Shown: positions 57,550 to 64,000 of the stretch, in pieces
How the letters are laid out: each line of letters opens with the position of its first letter
Position numbering within the stretch: position 1 is the stretch's first letter
Translations under genes and position numbers: made by a program
Source: Trebonia kvetii
Lineage (GTDB): Bacteria > Actinomycetota > Actinomycetes > Streptosporangiales > Streptosporangiaceae
Assembly (NCBI RefSeq): GCF_007827045.1
Contig: NZ_RPFW01000007.1
Span: forward strand, 1 to 64,000
DNA length: 64,000 nucleotides
Reading direction: 5' to 3'
Notes under the pieces: generated by a model
The model's input: only the letters and a program-made list of their open reading frames with translations
What the model was told of the DNA's origin: nothing
Database searches by the model: none

Positions 57550-58854
57550 CTACCGCCTCTTCTTCCGCGTGCCAGGCCGGCGCTGCGCGCCGCCGGTGAC
57601 CCGCTGCTGCCTGGTGACGGCGCGCGGCGTGGAGTCGCTCTGCCTGCCGGCGGCGGCGGACACCGCCACATCGTCGTCCGTCTTCTGGTCCTCGGCGCTG
57701 TCCTCGGCCTCGGTGGGCTCGGCGGCTAGGTCGTCCGGCTCGCCTGGCCCGTTGACCACGCTGGCCGTCACGGGACCGCTCGCCGTGGGGGCCGGGCGCT
57801 TGGCGGCCGGGGCCGTGGCGCTCGCCGCCCCGGTGCTCGCCGACTCAGCCGGGCTCGCCGTTCCGCCCGCGCGCTGCGCCGAGCGGCCGCCGGCCACCCG
57901 GCGGGCCACCTTGGCGGCCAGGTCGCGGTACTCCGGCTGCCGCTCCTTGAGGTCGGCGAGAACCGGGGTGGCGATGAAGATCGAGGAGTACGTGCCGGAC
58001 AGCATGCCGACGAACAGCACGAGCGACAGGTCCTTGAGCGTTCCCGCGCCGAGCAGGCCGGCGCCGACGAACAGGATCGACGCGACGGGCAGCAGCGCGG
58101 TCAGCGACGTGTTGATCGATCTGACCAGGGTCTGGTTGAGCGCCATGTTGGCCGCGTCGCTGTAGGTGGATTTCTGGGTGGTGAGCAGGCCCGCGGTATT
58201 CTCCCGCACCTTGTCGAACACCACCACGGTGTCGTACAGCGAATAGCCGAGGATGGTGAGCAGTCCGATGACGGACGTCGGGCTGACCGTGAAGCCGGTC
58301 AGCGCGTACACGCCGGTGGTGATCACGATGTCGTGGATCAGCGCGATGAACGCCGCGACGGCCATCCGCCACTCGAACGCGATCGACAGGTAGATCACGA
58401 TCACGATGAGGAAGATGATCAGGGCCTCGACGGCCTTGGAGGTGATCTGGCCGCCCCACGTCGGCCCGACGACCTGGATCGACATGTTGCTCTGCGCGAT
58501 GCCGAACGCGTGCTCGAGCGCCGCCGCCACCTTCGAGCTGGCCTGCGCGGTCAGCGTCGAGGTCTGCACCGTCCACTGGTGCAGCCCCGAGATGAACTGC
58601 ACGGAGGAGTCGCCGCCGCCCGCCTTGGTCACCTGCTGGGAGATGGCGCCCTGGGTGACGTTGCCGGTCGCCGGGAAGGTGAAGCTCGACCCGCCCTTGA
58701 ACTCAAGCGAGAAGTTCAGCCCGCGTACCCACAGCGCGACCGCGCTGACCAGCACGATGACGCCGGAGATGGCGTACCAGAGCCGCTGCCGGCCGACGAA
58801 GTTGATCGAGACATCGCCGCGGTACAGCCGCCCGGCGATCCCGCCGCCTGCCAT
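57550..58854 (-). CDS. secF: protein translocase subunit SecF
   Basis: Membrane partner of SecD that uses the proton gradient to help protein export, 434 residues. TM1 LWYAISGVIVLVSAVALWVRG, periplasmic P1 start LNFSLEFKGGSSFTFP, then five more TMs with IALIHDIVITTGVYALTGF, ILGYSLYDTVVVFDKVREN and LFVGMLSGTYSSIFIATPVL (the SecF signature). A cytoplasmic C-terminal tail of about 110 Ala/Thr/Pro/Asp-rich residues ends in basic GGAQRRPGTRKKRR. ATG 58854 lies four bases after GGGAGG; ATG 58857, overlapping the secD stop, is the alternative. Confidence 0.94.
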   Translation of the reverse strand: MAGGGIAGRLYRGDVSINFVGRQRLWYAISGVIVLVSAVALWVRGLNFSLEFKGGSSFTFPATGNVTQGAISQQVTKAGGGDSSVQFISGLHQWTVQTSTLTAQASSKVAAALEHAFGIAQSNMSIQVVGPTWGGQITSKAVEALIIFLIVIVIYLSIAFEWRMAVAAFIALIHDIVITTGVYALTGFTVSPTSVIGLLTILGYSLYDTVVVFDKVRENTAGLLTTQKSTYSDAANMALNQTLVRSINTSLTALLPVASILFVGAGLLGAGTLKDLSLVLFVGMLSGTYSSIFIATPVLADLKERQPEYRDLAAKVARRVAGGRSAQRAGGTASPAESASTGAASATAPAAKRPAPTASGPVTASVVNGPGEPDDLAAEPTEAEDSAEDQKTDDDVAVSAAAGRQSDSTPRAVTRQQRVTGGAQRRPGTRKKRR

Positions 58855-60800
58855 CATGCCTCCCTCGAGGTCGAGGAGTTGGTGGTGGATCGTGCGGATG
58901 ACGTCCGCTGCGTGCGGACCGTGCGCTTCGTTGAGGAGCGCCAGCGCGCATGGGCGCCCAGCCGCTCGGGATCGAGTCCTGACCACTTGTTGCCGCTCGA
59001 GAAGAACTTGGTCCCGGCGAGCAGCGTCACCATCGGCTTGGTGAACAGGAAGACCACAATCACGTCGATGAGCGTGGTCAGGCCGAGGGTGTAGGCGAAG
59101 CCCTGCACGTCGCTGACCGCGAAGTGGTAGAGCAGCAGCGCCGCGAGGAACGACACAGTGTCCGACACCAGGATCGTGCGCCGCGCCCGCTTCCAGCCGG
59201 CCTCCACCGCGGGGCGGAGCGTCTTGCCGTCCCGCACCTCGTCACGGAGCCGTTCGAAGTAGACGATGAACGAGTCCGCGGTGATACCGATCGCCACCAC
59301 GAGTCCGGCGATCGCCGACAGCGACATGGTGAAGTTCTGGTACCTGCTGAGGATGACAACCGCCAGGTAGGCGAGCAGCGCCGCCATCAGCAGGCTGGAC
59401 ACCGACACCAGGCCGAGGCCGCGATAGTAGTAGAAGAGGTAGATGATCACCAGGGCCAGGCCGAGGATGGCCGCGATCAGGCCCGCGTCGAGCGAGCTGT
59501 GACCGAGCTGCGGCGAGATCGACGACACGGTCTGGGGAGTGAAGTTCAGCGGCAGCGAGCCGTACTTGAGGATGTTGGTGAGCTGGTTCGCCTCGGCCTC
59601 GGTGAAGCCGTTCGGCTGCGGGCCGCTGATGGTGAACTGGCCGGAGGTGAGCGCGCCCTCGGTCATCGGTGCGGACTGCACGTTGCCGTCGAGGACGATC
59701 GCCGTGGAGTCCAGGGCCACCGAGGTCTGGTCGCCTGCGACCGCCTTTGTGTAGTACGTGCTGTACTGGTTCGTGGTCAGCGTGCCGAACGCCTTGGCGG
59801 CCGCGCTGTTCAGCGTCAGGTTGACGACCCACTGCGTGGAATTCTGCTGCAGGCCTGGCGACACCGCGGTGAGCTGGGTGCCCTCGAAGACGGACGGGGC
59901 GAGCACGTACTTGGTGCCGTTGGCGTCACAGGAGACGATCTGGCCCGTGTTGTTGTCCCACTGGTCGCCCGACTCGGTGTAGCCGACGGTCTTCTTCCAG
60001 CTCTCGTCGACGGTGTTGGCGTTCGGGCCCGGCTTGCAGACCATCTTGTTGAACAGCTTGAGCGTGGCCGCGTTCACCTTCGACGCGTCGCCGTAGGTCA
60101 GGGTCGACGACCCGGTCGGGGTGGGGGTGGCGGTCGCCGACGCGGTGCTGCTCGTGGTCGGCGTGGCGGTGGCGCTGGCACTCGTGGTGGGCGTGGCCTT
60201 GGCCGTGCTGCTCGCCTTGGCGGTGGAGCTCGCCGTGGCGAGCGGGCTCGCGGCGACCGCCTGGCCAGAGGCCTTGGGGGTGGCGCTGGTGCTCGCGCTC
60301 GTGGTCGGCGTCGCGCTTGACGAGGCCGAGGGGCTCGCGGAGCCGCTGGCCTTGGCCGACGGAGTGGCGGACGGCGTGGTGGCGGGCCCCGTGTACGGGG
60401 CCTCAAGCAGCACCGCGCGGAATGCCAGCTTGGCGGTGGAGCTGACCAGGGCGACGGTGTCCTGCGCGGCCTTGCCTGGCACGGTCACCGTGATCAGGTC
60501 GGCGCCGGTCTGCTGAACCTGGGCGCCGGAGTTACCGGTGCCGTTCACCCGGGATTCCAGGACCGAGATGGCCTGCGTCATCGCGCCGGGCGACGGCGTG
60601 CCCTTCGCCGTCTGCGCCTTCAGCACGACCTCGGTGCCGCTTGACAGGTCGAGCCCGAGGCCCACCTTGAACTGTTTGTGCCAGTTGCCCGGGCTGAACG
60701 TTTCCTTGCCGGTGATCGAGATCAGCATGATCAGGATCAGGACGGCCAGCGCGGCCAGCGCGCGGCCCGGCCGCGAGCCGCTTCTGCTTGGGGGTGCCAC
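58854..60800 (-). CDS. secD: protein translocase subunit SecD with a Ser/Thr/Ala-rich insert
   Basis: A 648-residue six-TM export factor: TM1 ALAALAVLILIMLISITG, P1 head start GLGLDLSSGTEVVLKAQ, and the C-terminal TM bundle with VVAIGITADSFIVYFERLRDE and TLGLTTLIDVIVVFLFTKP. Residues about 137-232 are an Ala/Ser/Thr/Pro low-complexity stretch inserted in the periplasmic domain; most SecD proteins lack this. The GTG start follows a 12-bp tandem repeat. secD and secF are separate genes here. Confidence 0.93.
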   Translation of the reverse strand: MAPPSRSGSRPGRALAALAVLILIMLISITGKETFSPGNWHKQFKVGLGLDLSSGTEVVLKAQTAKGTPSPGAMTQAISVLESRVNGTGNSGAQVQQTGADLITVTVPGKAAQDTVALVSSTAKLAFRAVLLEAPYTGPATTPSATPSAKASGSASPSASSSATPTTSASTSATPKASGQAVAASPLATASSTAKASSTAKATPTTSASATATPTTSSTASATATPTPTGSSTLTYGDASKVNAATLKLFNKMVCKPGPNANTVDESWKKTVGYTESGDQWDNNTGQIVSCDANGTKYVLAPSVFEGTQLTAVSPGLQQNSTQWVVNLTLNSAAAKAFGTLTTNQYSTYYTKAVAGDQTSVALDSTAIVLDGNVQSAPMTEGALTSGQFTISGPQPNGFTEAEANQLTNILKYGSLPLNFTPQTVSSISPQLGHSSLDAGLIAAILGLALVIIYLFYYYRGLGLVSVSSLLMAALLAYLAVVILSRYQNFTMSLSAIAGLVVAIGITADSFIVYFERLRDEVRDGKTLRPAVEAGWKRARRTILVSDTVSFLAALLLYHFAVSDVQGFAYTLGLTTLIDVIVVFLFTKPMVTLLAGTKFFSSGNKWSGLDPERLGAHARWRSSTKRTVRTQRTSSARSTTNSSTSREA

Positions 60801-60815
60801 TTGTCGCCTGCCTCT

Positions 60816-60839
60816 TAGCGTGCGTTATAGCGTGCGTTA
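60816..60839. repeat. 12-bp tandem duplication upstream of secD
   Basis: TAGCGTGCGTTA occurs twice head to tail in the 59-bp gap between the yajC stop and the secD start, just ahead of the secD ribosome site region. Probably a slippage duplication; a role in expression is not evident. Confidence 0.7.
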
Positions 60840-60859
60840 TCCGCGGAGCTAGTCGCCCG

Positions 60860-61348
60860 TTAGTCCTTCTTGGTGCCGGTCGCCCGCTCGTACGCCGTCT
60901 CCTCGGCGTCATCCGAGCTGGCGGCGTCCGGGTGGCCCACCGTGTCCTGCGGCTCGGCGTCCTCGTCGTGGCCGTCGTGCTCGGCGGTGAGATCCTCGGT
61001 GTCCGTCTCGTCGTCCGGCGCCACGTCTTCGTCCACCGTGTCACCCGGTGAAACCACGTCCATGACGGCGCGCTTCATGTAGCGCACCTCGACACCCGGC
61101 GCCACCTCGAGGATCACGTCGTCGCCGTCGACGTCGACGACGGTGGCGTACATGCCGGCGGTGGTCCGTACCCGGGCGCCCGGCTGCACGGAGCTCTGCT
61201 TCTGCTGTGCCTGCTGCGCCCGGCGGCGCTGCGGCCTGATCATCAGCATGTAGAAGGCCACCACGACGACCAGAATGAGGATCAGCGTCGAGGGGTTGAA
61301 ACCGCCCGACTTGGCCGGTGTGGCTGCTAGTACGTCCATCCCCAGCAT
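60860..61348 (-). CDS. yajC: preprotein translocase subunit YajC
   Basis: Small single-span accessory of SecDF, 162 residues. TM LILILVVVVAFYMLMIRPQRRR (about 24-45), then the conserved basic QQAQQKQSSVQPGARVRTTAGMYATVVDVDGD and beta domain VILEVAPGVEVRYMKRAVMDVV. The last 60 residues are a strongly acidic Asp/Glu/Thr tail, longer than in E. coli YajC (110 residues). ATG 61348 is chosen because AAGGA lies seven bases upstream; the frame is open to 61411. Confidence 0.92.
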   Translation of the reverse strand: MLGMDVLAATPAKSGGFNPSTLILILVVVVAFYMLMIRPQRRRAQQAQQKQSSVQPGARVRTTAGMYATVVDVDGDDVILEVAPGVEVRYMKRAVMDVVSPGDTVDEDVAPDDETDTEDLTAEHDGHDEDAEPQDTVGHPDAASSDDAEETAYERATGTKKD

Positions 61349-61425
61349 TGGGGCATCCTTCCAGTTGACTTTCCGCTTGCCGGCTGGCTCCGTCATGAGG
61401 ATGGCGGGCACGTGCCAACCTGCGC

Positions 61426-61454
61426 AGTGTAGCGGCGCTATGAAAAACGCATAA
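61426..61454 (-). promoter_or_regulatory. yajC-secDF promoter
   Basis: Minus strand: -35 TTATGC (61454-61449), 17-bp spacer, -10 TACACT (61431-61426). Initiation near 61419 would give a leader of about 70 bases to ATG 61348. The -35 is only partly consensus-like. Confidence 0.45.
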
Positions 61455-61592
61455 CCACACTACGGGGTTCCGTCTGCGATCGTTACCTTGCCGGCTCGGC
61501 GGAAGGTCCCGGCCCCCAAGAAAGCCGGGAGACGCACGCTGACATGGAAGCCCGCCCTTTCTCATAAGCCCTCGTCAGGCGGGTCCGCTTAC

Positions 61593-61624
61593 AGGGAACG
61601 CGATCGCGGCGGGCAGCGTTCCCT
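61593..61624. terminator. inverted repeat between ruvB and yajC
   Basis: AGGGAACGC and GCGTTCCCT (9-bp stem) with a 14-base loop, in the 390-bp gap that separates the ruvB stop from yajC. No T-run follows on the minus side. The rest of 61455-61741 shows no gene; it includes an A/T-rich patch near 61683-61705 (CCGAAATATTCTTTATCGG). Confidence 0.45.
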
Positions 61625-61741
61625 CGGGCCTTCTTCGCTACCATTTGGCAACTGATTCGCCACCTCGGGTAGCGGCAGCTGTCCGAAATATTCTTTATCG
61701 GATGTTCACCGGGTGTCATGACCGGTCGAAGGCGGTCATGG

Positions 61742-62860
61742 TCAGTCGAAGAGGGTGCCTGGCAGGTCGAGGGACGCCGGCGGGGTGAGACCAAGGTGCT
61801 CCCAGCCCGCCCTGGTGGCGACCCGGCCGCGCGGCGTGCGGGCGAGCATGCCGTGCCTGACCAGGAACGGCTCGGCGACGACCTCGACCGTCTCCGCCTC
61901 CTCGCCGACCGCGACGGCCAGGGTGGACAGGCCGACCGGGCCGCCGCCGAAGCGCCTGATCAATGCGTCGAGCACGGCGCGGTCCAACCGGTCCAAGCCG
62001 AGCTCGTCGACCTCGTACAGCTCGAGCGCGGTCCTCGTCAGCTCCTTGGTGACCACGCCGTCGGCGCGCACCTCGGCGTAGTCGCGCACCCGGCGCAGCA
62101 GCCGGTTGGCGATTCTGGGGGTGCCGCGCGAGCGCCGTGCGAGCTCATCGACGCCGCCATCCTCGATCTTCACGCCGAGCAGGCCAGCCGAGCGGCGGAC
62201 GATCACGCCGAGTTCTTCCGGCTGGTAGAGGTCCAGGTGCCCGGTGAAGCCGAATCTGTCGCGCAGCGGCGCGGGCAGCAGGCCGGCCCTGGTGGTCGCG
62301 CCGACCAGGGTGAACGGCGCGATGTCGAGCGGGATCGCGGTCGCGCCCGGCCCCTTGCCGACAATGATGTCGACGCGGAAGTCCTCCATCGCCAGGTAGA
62401 GCATCTCCTCGGCGGGGCGGGCGAGGCGGTGAATCTCGTCAATGAAGAGCACCTCGCCCTCCTGCAGCGTGGAGAGCACGGCGGCCAGGTCTCCCGCGCG
62501 CTCGATCGCCGGGCCGCTTGTCGGCCGCAGCGGCGCGCCGAGCTCGGCGGCGATGATCATCGCGATCGTGGTCTTGCCCAGGCCGGGCGGGCCGGAAAGC
62601 AGCACGTGGTCCGGCGGCCTGCCGCGCCGCAGCGCGCTGCGCAGCAGCAGGTTGAGCTGCTCGCGGACCCGGGGCTGGCCCACGAAGTCATCGAGACGCT
62701 TGGGACGCAGCGCGCCCTCGATCACCCGCTCCTCGCCGTCGGCGAGCGGCGAGACCACGCGGCCGTCCCACGGGTCATCGCGGCCTGCCGCACCGCCGCC
62801 CGCGCGGCGGGTGAGCTCGGCCTCTTCCGCCCTGGTCAGGTAGTCGTTGGAGTCACTCAC
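61742..62860 (-). CDS. ruvB: Holliday junction branch migration ATPase RuvB
   Basis: AAA+ motor of the RuvABC resolvasome, 372 residues: RPKRLDDFVGQPRVREQLNLLL, Walker A LSGPPGLGKTTIAMII, Walker B VLFIDEIHRLARPAEEMLY, sensor I LVGATTRAGLL, and C-terminal wHTH with RTPRGRVATRAGWEHLG. GTG 62860 overlaps the ruvA stop as GTGA; the frame upstream to 63013 is a shadow of ruvA. An extra N-terminal 30 residues (AELTRRAGGGAAGRDD) precede the core. Confidence 0.96.
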   Translation of the reverse strand: MSDSNDYLTRAEEAELTRRAGGGAAGRDDPWDGRVVSPLADGEERVIEGALRPKRLDDFVGQPRVREQLNLLLRSALRRGRPPDHVLLSGPPGLGKTTIAMIIAAELGAPLRPTSGPAIERAGDLAAVLSTLQEGEVLFIDEIHRLARPAEEMLYLAMEDFRVDIIVGKGPGATAIPLDIAPFTLVGATTRAGLLPAPLRDRFGFTGHLDLYQPEELGVIVRRSAGLLGVKIEDGGVDELARRSRGTPRIANRLLRRVRDYAEVRADGVVTKELTRTALELYEVDELGLDRLDRAVLDALIRRFGGGPVGLSTLAVAVGEEAETVEVVAEPFLVRHGMLARTPRGRVATRAGWEHLGLTPPASLDLPGTLFD

Positions 62861-63468
62861 TGGCGAGACAGCTTCCGCAGGGCGGCACGCAGCGCGGTGG
62901 CCACGTCGGGCACCTGGCCGTCGGATTCCGCCTCGACGGCGGTGACGGCGGCATCGGCGTCGCGGGCGGACCAGCCGAGGTTGACCAGGCCGGTCGTGAC
63001 CTGGTCCCGCCACGAGGCGGCCGCCCGGCGCGCGGGAGCGATCCCGTTTGCTATCGCCGTGTCGTTCGGCGCGCCAAGGCGGTCCTTCATCTCAAGGACG
63101 ATCCGCTGCGCGCCCTTGGTGCCGATACCCGGGACCATGGTGAGCGCCTTGATGTCCTCGGTGGCGACCGCGCGGCGCAGCGCGTCGGGTGAGTGCACGG
63201 CCAGCATGGCGAGCGCGATCCGCGGGCCGATGCCGCTCGCGGTCTGCAGCAGCTCGAAGACGTTGCGCTCGTCGTCCGTGCCGAAGCCGAACAGGGTCAG
63301 CGAGTCCTCCCTGACCACCAGGGAGGTGGCGACCCTTGCCTGCTCACCGGGCTTGAGATGGGCGAGGGTGTCGGGAGTGCAGTGCACCCGCAGTCCCACG
63401 CCGCCGACCTCGATGACGGCGCCGTCCAGGCCGACGGCGGCCACCAGGCCATTCAGGTGCGCGATCAT
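62857..63468 (-). CDS. ruvA: Holliday junction DNA-binding protein RuvA
   Basis: Tetrameric Holliday-junction binder, 203 residues: OB fold MIAHLNGLVAAVGLDGAVIEVGGVG, tandem helix-hairpin-helix motifs LLQTASGIGPRIALAML and LTMVPGIGTKGAQRIVLEMKDRL, and domain III at the C terminus for RuvB contact. GGAGG precedes ATG 63468; the ATG overlaps the ruvC stop (ATGA). Confidence 0.96.
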   Translation of the reverse strand: MIAHLNGLVAAVGLDGAVIEVGGVGLRVHCTPDTLAHLKPGEQARVATSLVVREDSLTLFGFGTDDERNVFELLQTASGIGPRIALAMLAVHSPDALRRAVATEDIKALTMVPGIGTKGAQRIVLEMKDRLGAPNDTAIANGIAPARRAAASWRDQVTTGLVNLGWSARDADAAVTAVEAESDGQVPDVATALRAALRKLSRQ

Positions 63469-64000
63469 GCTGTACCTCCAGCTACTCGTGCCCGCTGTGC
63501 TCCAGCGGCCCTGGCCTGGATCGCGGGCACCCGCCACAGGTGGCAGATCGCCAGGGCCAGGGCGTCGGCGGCGTCCGCCGGACGGGGCGCCTCGGTCAGC
63601 CGGAGCAGCCGGCTCACCATCAGGGTCACCTGGTCCTTGTCGGCACGGCCGTTCCCGGTGACCGCCGCCTTGACCTCGCTCGGAGTATGCAGCGCCACGG
63701 GCAGGCCACGGCGCGCGGCGCAGACGATGGCGACCGCGCCTGCCTGCGCGGTGCCCATCACGGTGCGCACATTGTGCTGGCTGAACACCCGCTCGACGGC
63801 CACCGTGTCGGGCTGGTGCTCGTCAAGCCACCGTTCGATCTCCTGCTCGATCGCCAGCAGGCGGAGGGCTATGTCCGCGGCGGCGTCGGTGCGCACCACC
63901 CCGACGGCGACGAGCTTCGGCGGGCGGCCAGGCACGCCCTCAACCACGCCGAGTCCGCACCGGGTGAGGCCGGGATCGATGCCGAGAACGCGGGCGGGCG
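63465..64000 (-). CDS. ruvC: Holliday junction resolvase RuvC (5' end beyond window)
   Basis: Endonuclease that cuts Holliday junctions. The frame is open to the right edge and there reads PARVLGIDPGLTRCGLGVV, which is the RuvC N terminus with the first catalytic Asp; only the start codon and perhaps a few residues are missing. Further motifs: VAVERVFSQHNVRTVMGTAQA with the catalytic Glu, TPSEVKAAVTGNGRADKDQV, and PADAADALALAICH with the last acidic pair. Overlaps ruvA by four bases. Confidence 0.94.
   Translation of the reverse strand, partial: PARVLGIDPGLTRCGLGVVEGVPGRPPKLVAVGVVRTDAAADIALRLLAIEQEIERWLDEHQPDTVAVERVFSQHNVRTVMGTAQAGAVAIVCAARRGLPVALHTPSEVKAAVTGNGRADKDQVTLMVSRLLRLTEAPRPADAADALALAICHLWRVPAIQARAAGAQRARVAGGTA

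Overview
The window is a stretch of chromosome from a very high-G+C actinobacterium. Evidence for this is the pervasive G/C third positions, the many GTG and leaderless starts, four ECF-type or orphan signalling genes, DrrA/DrrB-like and DrrC-like transport/repair genes, and gene blocks familiar from Streptomyces and Streptosporangiales: ruvC-ruvA-ruvB-yajC-secD-secF-apt-relA, hisS-aspS, rarA-DUF948-DUF6167-alaS-ruvX-mltG-aroE, infC-rpmI-rplT-trmH-pheS-pheT and argCJBDF-argR-argH. The species cannot be named from the sequence.

Layout. 0-0.56 kb: promoters and leader of an rRNA operon running left out of the window. 0.56-9.1 kb: a minus-strand arginine operon (argC first, mpg last) with translational overlaps at most junctions and an ARG-box-like operator over the argC promoter. 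9.2-15.4 kb: accessory signalling block with an ECF sigma factor plus membrane propeller protein, a SgcJ/EcaC-type NTF2 protein, a SigG-like sigma factor with its own NTF2 tail, a lipoprotein and a membrane diguanylate cyclase. 15.4-23.3 kb: pheT, pheS, orphan histidine kinase, SpoU methyltransferase, rplT, rpmI and infC, the last with a non-canonical ATC start and a leader hairpin resembling an attenuator. 23.6-33.5 kb: accessory genes (GNAT; MarR-controlled ABC-2 exporter; TetR and an alpha/beta hydrolase; the ATP-grasp/alpha-E/transglutaminase trio; PaiB-like; PEP-mutase/isocitrate-lyase-like). 33.5-41.8 kb: aroE, mltG, ruvX, alaS, two small membrane-associated proteins and rarA. 41.9-43.2 kb: two DnaA-box-like sites and a lone AbiEi/DUF559-type gene. 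43.2-49.4 kb: aspS, hisS, an MBL hydrolase, then cyclophilin and a DUF349 protein on the plus strand. 49.5-54.3 kb: VOC protein, short UvrA/DrrC-like ATPase, then an ECF41 sigma factor with its epimerase. 54.3-64 kb: relA/spoT, apt, secF, secD, yajC, ruvB, ruvA and a 5'-truncated ruvC.

Themes. Most of the DNA is housekeeping. The unusual signal lies in control regions (paired operators in the MarR promoter, a palindrome between -35 and -10 of the hydrolase promoter, an ECF41-like promoter in front of the epimerase-sigJ pair, the infC leader) and in a recurrent pattern: several core proteins (ArgR, IF3, MltG, SecD, YajC, cyclophilin) carry long low-complexity insertions or tails, two of them encoded by tandem DNA repeats. 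I did not find a clearly new multi-gene system. The best candidates for something undescribed are the AbiEi/DUF559 gene with its DnaA-box pair, the long-linker ArgR, and the ECF/propeller gene pair.
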